Source of the DNA: CAZCCC01 sp964535715
GTDB taxonomy: Bacteria; Patescibacteriota; Patescibacteriia; Buchananbacterales; UBA6539
Reading direction: 5' to 3'
Assembly: GCA_964535715.1 (NCBI GenBank)
Contig: CAZHUO010000001.1
Coordinates: 57,698-121,697 of the forward strand
Length of the DNA stretch: 64,000 nucleotides
The translations under genes and the position numbers were made by a program. Under the pieces are notes generated by a model that had not been told where the DNA came from, did not search any database, and saw nothing but the letters and a program-made list of their open reading frames with translations. Below, in pieces: positions 9,490-17,944 of this stretch. Position 1 is the first letter of the stretch. The number at the start of each line of letters is the position of its first letter.

Positions 9490-9625
9490 GCACCAAATTA
9501 CAAATCCCAAACAAATGACAAAACACAAAACTCAAATTTCAAACGCTAAGTTTAGACGTTTGGAAATTGATATTTGAAATTTGTTTGGATCTTGAGATTT
9601 GGAATTTGTAATTTATTTAGGATTT
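9490..9625. repeat. Long imperfect palindrome built from CAAATTTC/CAAATCCC-type words
   Basis: The left arm (about 9490-9547) is an A/C-rich run of words such as ACAAATCCCAAACAAAT, and the right arm (about 9558-9625) is its imperfect reverse complement, meeting at CAAACG/CGTTTG around 9540-9562. A shorter A/C-rich copy sits at 8405-8440 downstream of clpC. It could fold into a hairpin of over 50 bp with bulges. The rest of the htpX-lemA gap (to 9709) holds a degenerate palindrome near 9631-9660 and a TTAGCCGA/TCGGCTAA inverted pair at about 9666-9711. Confidence 0.75.
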
Positions 9626-9709
9626 TCAGCCATAGGCGCTTGCCCGCCAATGGTAGGGATCAGCCTTTAGCCGAAGAAATTAATAGGTTTATTTTGCTTG
9701 TTTAGTCGG

Positions 9710-10267
9710 CTAAAACTTTACTTGGACATTTGCCTTTTCAGCTTCTTCGGTTTGGAAGAATTCGAAATTTTTGAAGCCAAGCATTCCGGCCATTAGATTA
9801 TTTGGGAAAGTTTCAGTTTTAGTGTTGAAATCCCTGACATTGCCGTTATAAAATCTTCTAGCAGCCTGTATTTTGTTTTCAGTGTCAGAAAGTTCATCTT
9901 GCAGCTTTAGAAAGTTTTGCGACGCTTTAAGGTCAGGATAGTTTTCGGCTACAGCGAATACCGACTTTAAAGCTTCAGAAAGCATATTTTCTGTCTGGCC
10001 TTTTTCTGCCGTACCTTTGGCATTAATTGCATCAGCTCTGGCTTTTGTCACTTTTTCAAAAAGCTCTTTTTCGTGAGTCGCATAGCCCTTTACGGTTTCA
10101 ATCAGATTTGGGATTAAGTCATGGCGTCTTTTTAGCTGGACGTCGATGTCAGAAAATGCCTCTTGGGTTCTATTTTTTAGCCTAATTAGGCTATTAAATA
10201 ATAAAATTAGCCAGCCAACAAGCGCGATGGCAATGACTAACACCACTAAACCGATAGTTCCTTCCAT
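9710..10267 (-). CDS. lemA: LemA family membrane protein
   Basis: The 185 residues match LemA: an N-terminal membrane helix (residues ~4-26), then a long helical domain with the family core LKRRHDLIPNLIETVKGY, an AENYPDLKAS segment and FYNGNVRDFNTKTETFPNN. Its exact role is unknown, but it often neighbours HtpX or M48 proteases. A good ribosome-binding site (AAGGAG, about 8 bases before ATG) fixes the start at 10267. It is divergent from the secreted-protein gene at 10458. Confidence 0.95.
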   Translation of the reverse strand: MEGTIGLVVLVIAIALVGWLILLFNSLIRLKNRTQEAFSDIDVQLKRRHDLIPNLIETVKGYATHEKELFEKVTKARADAINAKGTAEKGQTENMLSEALKSVFAVAENYPDLKASQNFLKLQDELSDTENKIQAARRFYNGNVRDFNTKTETFPNNLMAGMLGFKNFEFFQTEEAEKANVQVKF

Positions 10268-10457
10268 AATTTTTTCTCCTTAATTTAGCCGGGCTTTTGT
10301 TTATTGCCCGAAATTAATTTTTATGGTAAAATATATTTAAGAAGTTGCTTTTAACGTTATTATTATATAATTAAAAAGAGGTTTAGTCAAAGAGTTATTT
10401 AAAGTTATAAATTTTTTTTAACAAAAGTAACATAATTTATATTTGGAAATTAAAATT

Positions 10458-12731
10458 ATGAAAAAGTATTCTAAATCAACCAATTTATTTACTTTTTTGC
10501 CGATTTTAGCGGTGGCAGTTTTTGCCACTTTTTTTGTTGGCGGTATTTGCGTTTTTGCCCAAACCTGGGTTGGTCCGACAGCTGATCCGCCGGGAAATAA
10601 CGTTTCCGGCTTAATTCAAAATAGAAATCCGATTGATAATAATCCCCAAGCGGCCTCAATTGATATTTCCGGCCAGTTAAGGGTTGGAAATAAAGCGGAA
10701 GTTGATAATTTAGTAATGACAAATTCCGGCTGGATTACGGTTGTCGGCGGTTCGATTTGCCTTGGTTCGACTAATCCGGAGGATTGCATAAGTGTCTGGC
10801 CGGGTAGCGGAAATGAGAGCATATGGGTTTTGAAAGATAATAATGACATTTATTATAATGCTGGCAATGTAGGTATTGGCACTAGTAATCCTAGTGCGGA
10901 TATTAGGTTGATAGTTGGAGATGGCACTCCCATCGGCAATATTATCGGTATTAGCGGTGCCAGCAGCGAATATATAGGCACCCGCCTGGATGTTTTGGGT
11001 GCGGAAAAATGGTTTTCCGGAATAAATAATCAGGAAGATTATGTAATTAGAAAAGACAGCTCTTCTAATCCTTTTTTAATTGATTATGATACCAGCAATG
11101 TCGGGATTGGTACAGGTGTGCCTGATAATAAATTAACAGTGAACGGCGACATTAATATTATTAACGGCAATAAATACAGAATTAACAATGAAATTATGGT
11201 TCAAGCTGATACTTCTAAGAAAAACTATTTTTTTGCCAATGCCGGAAATTTAACAATGACAGGTGATTTTAATAGTGTCTTGGGTAGAAATTCTTTGAAA
11301 AATAATGTTGAAGGTTCAGGAAATGTTGCTTTTGGCGAGCAAGCCCTAACTAATACAATTTCCGGTAATTATAATACGGCATTGGGATTTAAATCACTCT
11401 TTAATCATTTGTCCAGTTTTACCAATACGGCCATAGGAAGTTTGTCGGGAGGGAATCTAATTAATGGCAATGGAAACACTTTTTTAGGAACTTATTCAGG
11501 CGGCAATATAGAAGAAGGCAATTATAATACTTTTGTCGGTTATGGTTCCGGCGGCTACCTTTCAAATATACTGAAAGTTGGTTCAAATAATATTTTAATT
11601 GGCTATAATGCCGGCGCAATAGAAAATATATCTAATTTTTTAAATATTGGAAATACGATATATGGCGATTTATCTGCCAAAAGTGTTGGCATTGGAGTAG
11701 TCAGCCCTTCGCAGAAGCTTGATGTTGGCGGCAGCTTGAAAGTTGCCGAAGATGTTTATTTAGAAAATGATAAAGCTGTGAGAGTTGACGGTTCAGGCTT
11801 AACAAATCTATATATTGGAAATTGGGGAGTGGGAGCATCAGGCGTTAATTTAAATATAAATAACGGCGGCATATTAGCAGCCGGCAGTAACAGCTGGGAC
11901 GGCGGAACTTTAGGAGCGGGTAAAAGAATGATGTGGATACCGGCAAAATCAGCTTTTAGAGCCGGTATGGTCGAAGGTGATGAGTGGAATTCTGTAAATA
12001 TTGGAAATTATAGTTTTGCCGTCGGTTTTAATACAAAAGCATCGGGTGGAAGTTCAGTAGCAATGGGTTCCAAAACAACCGCTTCAGGTCAATCTTCATT
12101 AGCTTTAGGTACTGATACTATGGCTTCAGGACATTGGTCAATGGCAACTGGTTGGGGAACTCAGGCATTGGGAATCATGTCAACGGCGATGGGTGAAGGA
12201 TCAATTGCCTTGGGAGATTTTTCGACGGCAATTGGATTGCATTCAAGAGCGGGAAGATATTCAGTGGCAATAGGAAAAGATACAATAGCTTCAGGCCAAG
12301 GTTCGGTTGCATTTGGTAATACCTCAGAAGCATCAGGCAATTATTCAGTAGCAATTGGTTCTTTAACTACCGCTTCAGGTCAATCTTCATTTGCTTTAGG
12401 TTCGAGTATAGTAGCATCGGGTGGAAGTTCAGTAGCAATGGGGCAAAGAATTAGCGTTTCCGGAAATAATAGTTTTGGAATAGGGCTTGATTATTATTCA
12501 AGGGAATTAACTCAGCCAAATACCATGGCAGTAATGGGCGGAAAAGTCGGAATTGGGATACTTAATCCTGTTGAAGTATTGGAAGTTAACGGAAACATTA
12601 AGGCAAGCGGGGGCTATTTAGCTGGTAGCCAGCAAGGTTTAACCAAGAATATTACAGTCAAAGGTTCTGACGGGAATAATTGCAGCATTAATGTGGTTGG
12701 CGGAATAATTGTATCCACCACCTGTCCTTAA
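10458..12731 (+). CDS. Secreted YadA-head-like repeat surface protein
   Basis: I take the ATG at 10458 (MKKYSKS...), because it gives a clean signal peptide (basic start, hydrophobic residues ~9-30, AQT cleavage-like site); a TTG five codons upstream is less likely. The 757-residue product has NVGIGTSNPS-type repeats in the first half, typical of CPR surface or fibre-like proteins. Around residues 510-690 it has many 14-residue units like ASGQSSLALGT and ASGNYSVAIGS, matching the left-handed beta-roll of trimeric autotransporter heads. No outer-membrane anchor domain is present and the C-terminus is GGIIVSTTCP. Adhesion is inferred from fold only. Confidence 0.8.
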   Translation: MKKYSKSTNLFTFLPILAVAVFATFFVGGICVFAQTWVGPTADPPGNNVSGLIQNRNPIDNNPQAASIDISGQLRVGNKAEVDNLVMTNSGWITVVGGSICLGSTNPEDCISVWPGSGNESIWVLKDNNDIYYNAGNVGIGTSNPSADIRLIVGDGTPIGNIIGISGASSEYIGTRLDVLGAEKWFSGINNQEDYVIRKDSSSNPFLIDYDTSNVGIGTGVPDNKLTVNGDINIINGNKYRINNEIMVQADTSKKNYFFANAGNLTMTGDFNSVLGRNSLKNNVEGSGNVAFGEQALTNTISGNYNTALGFKSLFNHLSSFTNTAIGSLSGGNLINGNGNTFLGTYSGGNIEEGNYNTFVGYGSGGYLSNILKVGSNNILIGYNAGAIENISNFLNIGNTIYGDLSAKSVGIGVVSPSQKLDVGGSLKVAEDVYLENDKAVRVDGSGLTNLYIGNWGVGASGVNLNINNGGILAAGSNSWDGGTLGAGKRMMWIPAKSAFRAGMVEGDEWNSVNIGNYSFAVGFNTKASGGSSVAMGSKTTASGQSSLALGTDTMASGHWSMATGWGTQALGIMSTAMGEGSIALGDFSTAIGLHSRAGRYSVAIGKDTIASGQGSVAFGNTSEASGNYSVAIGSLTTASGQSSFALGSSIVASGGSSVAMGQRISVSGNNSFGIGLDYYSRELTQPNTMAVMGGKVGIGILNPVEVLEVNGNIKASGGYLAGSQQGLTKNITVKGSDGNNCSINVVGGIIVSTTCP

Positions 12732-12790
12732 TTAATACTTATTGGAAAATCGGATAATGTGACTTTTAATGAAATTTATTTAAGTATTTA

Positions 12791-14608
12791 ATGGCTAAAA
12801 AACTATTAACAATATTTATTGGCGACGTAAGGCGAGGGAAACAAAAAATATTAAATTTTTTGTTTTCGAGCCGAGGAGCCATCAAAGGGTCAATACCCGA
12901 AAGCGCTCCGTCGCCAAAGCTGCACTTTTTCCAGCTTTGGAGCGTCGGCGACTTGCTGCGGAAGAAGTGGGCGGAGCGCGTCGTCGCCAAAGCGGCTTTG
13001 ACGCGTCGGCGACTTGCTCCGCGGTTAATACCCTTTATTCTATCGATAGTTTTAATTGTAAGTTCTTTGATTTTATTAAAAACTAACGCCCAGGAATTGC
13101 CGGCCGCCATGCTTTGCGGAGACGGAATTGTCCAGTCGCCAAACAGCGAAGGTTTTTATGAAAAATGCGATGAAGTCGGAGAAACCAAAAGCTGCACCAG
13201 CCAGTGCGGCCAAAAACTGCTTGGCTGGGCCTGGTCGGACAATATCGGCTGGATTTCTTTAAGTAATGAAAATTGTGATTTTTTGGCTGAAGGGACTTGC
13301 CAAAATCAGAATTATAATTATTATGTCCAGGCTAAAGCCGCTGAAATGGCCGATGGCGAGGTTAAAGGGGAAATTATAGGCTGGGGCTGGTCGGACAATA
13401 TCGGCTGGGTTTGCTTTGGCCAAACTTGCCAAGGTTATTCCGACCTTACTCCGCCTGATGGCTGGCAGACTTATGCAAAGCAGGCAGGCACTAATGATCC
13501 GTTGGTTTTCGGCTGGGCTTGGAATGAATCAATCGGCTTAATTTCTTTAAATTGCGGCCTTAATTCAATTCCATGCGAGACTTCTGACTATCAGTTAAAA
13601 CTTATTAAAAGTGATTTTGGATCTGTCCAACGCCTTACATTGTTAGGCTGGGCCTGGTCTGATATTTCCGGCTGGACTTCTTTTACTCCTGAAATCAGCG
13701 ATACTCTGCCTTGGCTTCAGACAAAATATGGCGATATTTATGCCAGAAAGGGAATTTTGGGAAATGAGCCGCCTGATTATGGCTATAATGCCACTTATCA
13801 GATAATTTCCGGAGACATTATCACTAATTTCCGCTCGGCAAGAGGTGAAGACTGGATTAAACAGGGATTTCAGGAAATCGGTTTTCCCAGGCCTAGCACC
13901 CGCTATTCCAACGTTTTAGGGAAGATAAATATTTCGGATTTACTCTGTGATCTTTCAGTCCAAAATACCTGCATAAACAAGTTTGGAAAAATTGTTGAAA
14001 AGATTATTGATGAAAACAATTCAGGCAATATTGATCTTTCGGGCAAAATATATTACCGGGACGGTAATTTAGTCATCGACAATCCTATAAATTTTATGAA
14101 TGCAGTCGGTTTTGATGACGGAAGCGGGACGATTATCGTTAATGGTGATTTGGTTATAAATAGTGACGTCAAATATGATAACTCCACTAGTCCGATAATA
14201 TTTAAAAATTTAGCTTCCGCCGCCTTTATTGTCCTGGGAGATTTGAAAATCAGCCCAAATGTCTCGAATTTGGCCGGAAATTTCATTATTATCGGCAACG
14301 GAAATGATTGCAATCCAAATCAGGAAAGTGAAGTGACCGGCTGCGGCCAAATATATACTTGCTGCGTTTTAAGCGGCGAAAGCTGCGCTTTTGACGAAAG
14401 AGTCTGCCAACAGAATCCTTTAATAGTTTCCGGCTTGATGATGGCTAAAAAGTTTTATTTAAAACGTATATTCATCACCGACTCGCAAGATGTTCAGGGT
14501 TCGGAAATCATTATTTACGATGGGAGGCTTTTGGCCAATACGCCTCCGGGGTTGGGCGACTTTGCCAAATCAATGCCGATTTGGCATTTGGATTTTTTGT
14601 CTCAATAA
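12791..14608 (+). CDS. Secreted GWAWS-repeat protein with an element-derived N-terminus
   Basis: 605 residues. A hydrophobic signal segment (IPFILSIVLIVSSLIL) begins only near residue 80, followed by a processing-like AQE. The mature part holds at least four units of the LGWAWSDNIGWISLS type, then a ~250-residue beta-rich region without a recognised enzyme motif. Residues ~10-80 are encoded by a dispersed repeat (12815-12896) and adjoining GC-rich hairpin DNA (12897-13029). Without them the start would read MAKKLLTIFI joined to PFILSIV, a normal signal peptide. It precedes pilM, so a pilus-related or adhesion function is possible but unproven. Confidence 0.72.
   Translation: MAKKLLTIFIGDVRRGKQKILNFLFSSRGAIKGSIPESAPSPKLHFFQLWSVGDLLRKKWAERVVAKAALTRRRLAPRLIPFILSIVLIVSSLILLKTNAQELPAAMLCGDGIVQSPNSEGFYEKCDEVGETKSCTSQCGQKLLGWAWSDNIGWISLSNENCDFLAEGTCQNQNYNYYVQAKAAEMADGEVKGEIIGWGWSDNIGWVCFGQTCQGYSDLTPPDGWQTYAKQAGTNDPLVFGWAWNESIGLISLNCGLNSIPCETSDYQLKLIKSDFGSVQRLTLLGWAWSDISGWTSFTPEISDTLPWLQTKYGDIYARKGILGNEPPDYGYNATYQIISGDIITNFRSARGEDWIKQGFQEIGFPRPSTRYSNVLGKINISDLLCDLSVQNTCINKFGKIVEKIIDENNSGNIDLSGKIYYRDGNLVIDNPINFMNAVGFDDGSGTIIVNGDLVINSDVKYDNSTSPIIFKNLASAAFIVLGDLKISPNVSNLAGNFIIIGNGNDCNPNQESEVTGCGQIYTCCVLSGESCAFDERVCQQNPLIVSGLMMAKKFYLKRIFITDSQDVQGSEIIIYDGRLLANTPPGLGDFAKSMPIWHLDFLSQ
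12815..12896 (+). repeat. Dispersed ~85-bp element, copy 1 (inside a coding region)
   Basis: The sequence from TTTATTGGCGACGTAA through GAGGAGCC to CAATACCC matches, in reverse complement and by eye at about 80%, the intergenic copy at 16909-16992. Here it is read in frame within the N-terminus of the GWAWS protein. Confidence 0.85.
12897..13029. repeat. GC-rich hairpin block attached to the dispersed element
   Basis: It contains two related hairpins: GTCGCCAAAGCTG paired with CAGCTTTGG...CGGCGAC, and GTCGCCAAAGC with GGCTTTGACGCGTCGGCGAC. The word GTCGGCGACTTGCT occurs twice. The block is bounded by AATACCC words, as if inserted within the ~85-bp element. GC content is clearly above that of its neighbours. 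Confidence 0.8.
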
Positions 14609-14617
14609 TGTTAAAAT
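14609..14617 (+). promoter_or_regulatory. Extended -10 promoter of pilM, leaderless spacing
   Basis: TGT-TAAAAT (TAAAAT at 14612-14617) lies exactly six bases before the pilM ATG at 14624, so transcription would start at or next to the start codon. Confidence 0.55.
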
Positions 14618-14623
14618 TAAGTT

Positions 14624-15799
14624 ATGCCACTATTTTCAAAATCTAAAAATTATATTGGAATCGATTTTGATTCCAATAGTGTAAAGATAGTTGAATTGAA
14701 AAACGAAGGCGGCCGGCCAAGGCTTGCCACTTATGGCTATATTGACAAAGAAATTAATGGTTTATTAAGCAGTGAAAACAAGGGAGATGCAAACGAAATT
14801 GGAAAATTAATCAAGCAAGTCGGTAAAAAAGCTAAAGTGACGACAAATCAAGCGGTTGCCGCTCTTCCTTCTTTTTCGGTTTTTAGCTCGATTTTAAGCC
14901 TGCCGGAAATGTCAAAGAAAGATTTAGCTTCAGCAATCAAGTGGGAAGCAAAAAAAGTAATTCCTCTTCCGGCCGAAGAAATGATTTTGGATTGGAAGGT
15001 TCTTGATAGTGATGAAAAAAACAAGGCCGGCGAAAAACCGAAAGAAAAAAAAGAAAGCAATGACGCAAAAAAAGATGAAAGCGTCCAAGAAGATGAAAAC
15101 AGCGAAGATGATGAAAAAGACGATGGATTTTTAAAGATTAGCCAAAAAACTAAAAATAAAAGCACTAAAGTTTTGCTGACAGCGGCGCCAAAAGACCTGG
15201 TTAAGCGTTATATGGAAATTTTTAAAGCCTCAGGTTTCGCCTTATTAAGCCTTGATACTGAACCTTTGGCTTTAATCCGCTCTTTGGCTTCAAATGACAA
15301 ATCGCCTTTAATGATTGTTGATATCGGATCGGTTGTCACAAATATTTCGATTTCGGTCAATGCTGTTCCGATTTTAAGCAGAAGCCTGGATGTCGGCGGA
15401 ATGACAATAACAAAATCAATTGCAAACAGCCTAAACGTAAGTTTATCTAGAGCCGAACAGTTTAAATATGATATCGGAATGAACCCGATGCGCGCCGGCC
15501 AGGGAAGTGTTCCAAAAACGATTGAAAACGCCTTGGTGCCGATAATTGATGAGTTAAAATACAGTATAAATTTATATCGAAATCAAGGTAAGAATAATAT
15601 TGAAAAAATAATTCTAACCGGCGGATCTTCCTTGCTGCTTAATTTGCCAGAGTACTTGTCTAATGTTTTAGGCATTAGATCGTTTTTAGGCGATCCCTGG
15701 GCAAGAGTGATATATCCGGAAGAATTAAGGCCGGTTTTAGATGAAATTGGCTGTCGTTTTTCCATAGCTGTCGGCTTAGCGATGAGAAATATTGAATAA
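14624..15799 (+). CDS. pilM: Type IV pilus assembly protein PilM
   Basis: Cytoplasmic actin-like (ASKHA) protein that binds the PilN N-terminus and couples the pilus motor to the membrane complex. The nucleotide-binding start YIGIDFDSNSVKIVEL is at residues ~8-25, with the second phosphate loop MIVDIGSVVTNISI and the adenosine motif IILTGGSSLLLNLPEYL. Length is 391 residues against ~350 usual. The excess is an acidic/lysine insert around residues 127-180 (GEKPKEKKESNDAKKDE...), likely a disordered surface loop. It heads the pilMNO-B-T-C cluster. Confidence 0.95.
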   Translation: MPLFSKSKNYIGIDFDSNSVKIVELKNEGGRPRLATYGYIDKEINGLLSSENKGDANEIGKLIKQVGKKAKVTTNQAVAALPSFSVFSSILSLPEMSKKDLASAIKWEAKKVIPLPAEEMILDWKVLDSDEKNKAGEKPKEKKESNDAKKDESVQEDENSEDDEKDDGFLKISQKTKNKSTKVLLTAAPKDLVKRYMEIFKASGFALLSLDTEPLALIRSLASNDKSPLMIVDIGSVVTNISISVNAVPILSRSLDVGGMTITKSIANSLNVSLSRAEQFKYDIGMNPMRAGQGSVPKTIENALVPIIDELKYSINLYRNQGKNNIEKIILTGGSSLLLNLPEYLSNVLGIRSFLGDPWARVIYPEELRPVLDEIGCRFSIAVGLAMRNIE

Positions 15800-15814
15800 T
15801 TAATATTAAAAATT

Positions 15815-16909
15815 GTGGCAGACATTAATTTATTGCCAGATGACTTGAATGATTCTACAAAGGACGGAAAATTTTTTGTTGGCAGAAAAAATTTAAACAA
15901 TAAAGGATCCGAACCAAGTAATCTTGGCAAAGAGCCTTTTTCGTCTGAATCGAAAAATTCAGTTTTTGGCCGTTTTTTTTCCGGGAGTCCTACGGAAAAG
16001 CCGGCACTTAAATTATCTGAGATGTCAAAGATAAAGAATAATTCAACAGATAACGATTTAATTGAAAATAGCCAAAAAAAGCCGCAAAATTCCGATTTAA
16101 GCGGTTATGAGCTTGAAGAAATAAAAAATAAAAGAAGAGAATTGAAAAATGAAAAAATCGCCATAAGAAATAGCCAGTCGGAAAGAGAAAATTTGTCAAA
16201 AATTTTTAAGCCGAAAGAAGCGGTTGACTTGCAAGTAAAACAAGCCGAGCAGGCCGAATTTAATAAGGCAGGTAAAGATGATACGGCAAAAAAGACAAAA
16301 AAAGAGGCAAAAAAAGACAAGCAAGATTTTTTGGATGTTAATTTGATGCCGCAGGAAGAGACTTTCATGCAGCCAGAGCTTGAGGTGTCAAAGAAACTTT
16401 ATTTAAGCGCCATGATAATTTTTTCTTCCATTTTTATTGTAGCTGTTTTATATCTTGGCATTACCCTATATCAGCTCAGCATCGCAAAAAATATATCAGA
16501 AATCGAAAAAGAAATAAATGATTTGGGTCAAAAAATTTCAAGCGTTGAAGGTAATAAAAATGAAGCACTTGCGGTTCAAAGTCATTTTGAGGCGGCAGAT
16601 AAACTCATAAAAAAGCATATATATTGGACTAAATTTTTTGGTTTTTTGGAAAAATACACAAATAATGACGTATATTACACAAGTTTTTCAATGGCCGGCC
16701 AGGATAAGCTGGTGATATCAGCGGTTGGAAAAGACTATCAATCTGTCGCCAAGCAGTTGGTTTCTTTCCAAAAAGCCGGTGATTTTATAAAAAATGTGAG
16801 AATTGATGCCGCTTCTGCCGACATTGTTGATGAAGCGGGAAATTATCAGGTCAACTTTAACATAAACTTGGAATTTCAGCCCGCTGTTTTTTTCGAGGCA
16901 GATAAATAA
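15815..16909 (+). CDS. pilN: PilN-like type IV pilus assembly protein with extended N-terminus
   Basis: Inner-membrane bitopic protein linking PilM to PilO. A GTG start at 15815 gives an N-terminus ADINLLPDDL, resembling the INLLP motif through which PilN binds PilM. A second such motif (DVNLMPQEE) occurs near residue 175, just before the membrane helix (residues ~195-215), followed by the coiled and ferredoxin-like periplasmic domain. The ~170 charged residues between the two motifs are unusual for PilN and look disordered. This suggests two PilM-binding motifs on one chain. The spacer to pilM is 15 bp. Confidence 0.85.
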   Translation: MADINLLPDDLNDSTKDGKFFVGRKNLNNKGSEPSNLGKEPFSSESKNSVFGRFFSGSPTEKPALKLSEMSKIKNNSTDNDLIENSQKKPQNSDLSGYELEEIKNKRRELKNEKIAIRNSQSERENLSKIFKPKEAVDLQVKQAEQAEFNKAGKDDTAKKTKKEAKKDKQDFLDVNLMPQEETFMQPELEVSKKLYLSAMIIFSSIFIVAVLYLGITLYQLSIAKNISEIEKEINDLGQKISSVEGNKNEALAVQSHFEAADKLIKKHIYWTKFFGFLEKYTNNDVYYTSFSMAGQDKLVISAVGKDYQSVAKQLVSFQKAGDFIKNVRIDAASADIVDEAGNYQVNFNINLEFQPAVFFEADK

Positions 16910-16992
16910 AGGGTATTTCACCCTTTGTCGGCTCCTCGTCTCGGAAGCAAAAAATTGTAATTTTTGTTTCACTCGACTTACGTCGCCAATAA
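16909..16992 (-). repeat. Dispersed ~85-bp element, copy 2 (pilN-pilO spacer)
   Basis: Runs from AAAGGGTATTTCACCC to TTACGTCGCCAATAAA and is the reverse complement of the copy at 12815-12896, with matching internal words (GGCTCCTCG, TGTTTCACTCG). It fills the gap between pilN and pilO, and its first bases overlap the pilN stop region. It has a small terminal inverted repeat (AAAGGGT...ACCCTTT). Confidence 0.85.
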
Positions 16993-16996
16993 AAAT

Positions 16997-17617
16997 ATGG
17001 AAAAAAGAAGTAATCAAAAAATAAGAAACGATAAAAACCTTCAGCTAAAGATTTTTTTTCTTAAATATTACAAATTAATTATTTTGTTTTTTGTTGCTAC
17101 TATTATCGGCCTGAGCTATTATTTTATTTTAAACCCTAAATACCAGCAAGCAAGCATCGGCGGAAAGTATAATGTCAGCTCTTTACAGCAAGAGTTAGAC
17201 AGAAGAAGCGCCTACTTGGCTGATTTAAAATCTTTGGACAATAATTATAAGCTTATTAATCAGAAAGACATCGAAAAAATAAAAATGATTTTGCCTGAAG
17301 AAAAAGACATAGCCGGTATTTTTGTCCAGCTGGAATCATTAGCCAAGGAAAATAATCTTTTTTTGGACGGAGTGAGCATTAACGAAGCGGAAACTGAAAA
17401 TATTGATTCCGCCGAAAAAAACAATGACGGAATAAAGAAACTCAGCATAAAGCTGAATCTTACAAGCACTACCGAAGACGGAGACTATAATGAAATCAAG
17501 AATTTTTTATCTTCGCTGGAATACAACTTAAGGCTTTTTGATGTCAATGCGGTTTATTTTTCTCCGGGATCACCAACCTATTCAATCAATCTTTTTACCT
17601 ATTATTATAAAAAATAA
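16997..17617 (+). CDS. pilO: PilO-like type IV pilus assembly protein
   Basis: I choose the ATG at 16997 (MEKRSNQK); a TTG 11 codons earlier lies inside the dispersed repeat and would encode repeat-derived residues. The 206-residue product has a basic N-terminus, one membrane helix (residues ~20-42), a short coiled region and a ferredoxin-like domain (VQLESLAKENNLFLDGVSI...). This is the PilO layout expected directly after pilN. It forms the periplasmic alignment complex with PilN. Confidence 0.82.
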   Translation: MEKRSNQKIRNDKNLQLKIFFLKYYKLIILFFVATIIGLSYYFILNPKYQQASIGGKYNVSSLQQELDRRSAYLADLKSLDNNYKLINQKDIEKIKMILPEEKDIAGIFVQLESLAKENNLFLDGVSINEAETENIDSAEKNNDGIKKLSIKLNLTSTTEDGDYNEIKNFLSSLEYNLRLFDVNAVYFSPGSPTYSINLFTYYYKK

Positions 17618-17624
17618 TTTTTAT

Positions 17625-17936
17625 ATGCTAGTTCAGAAAAAAATACAGGGTTTTAAAAAAATTTTTTTCGTTTTTTTTATATTAGTGCTTGCCGGCATAA
17701 TCGGCTATTTGGTTTATGTCAATTTTTTTGATGTCAACGTAAAGAAAGCAAAATTTTTCAATAATAAGATAGAAACTTTAAAAATTTCAAAAATAAATCC
17801 CGAAATAAAAAACGATTTTTTGAATAAATCGCCTTATACCAATTTTAAGCCAGGCGCCAAACTGCCAGTTGAAGTTGAAAAGGCGGGCAGGGATAATCCT
17901 TTTAGATTTATTCCATTTTTTTTATTAAATAATTAA
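17625..17936 (+). CDS. Small single-pass membrane protein of the pilus operon
   Basis: The start is the ATG at 17625, seven bases after the pilO stop; upstream in-frame codons lie within pilO. The 103 residues have one membrane helix (~14-35) and end in AGRDNPFRFIPF. That C-terminal motif resembles the short GRxDPF segment at the start of mature PilP proteins. It may fill a reduced PilP-like linker role between PilO and other components, but this rests on a short motif and gene order. Confidence 0.65.
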   Translation: MLVQKKIQGFKKIFFVFFILVLAGIIGYLVYVNFFDVNVKKAKFFNNKIETLKISKINPEIKNDFLNKSPYTNFKPGAKLPVEVEKAGRDNPFRFIPFFLLNN

Positions 17937-17944
17937 TTTAGCCA

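Noticed and set aside
10443..10458. TTG start for the YadA-like gene
   Set aside because: The ATG at 10458 gives a canonical signal peptide; the five extra residues add nothing conserved.
16964..16997. Upstream TTG start for pilO
   Set aside because: It lies within the dispersed repeat; the ATG at 16997 is at the repeat border and gives a normal PilO start.
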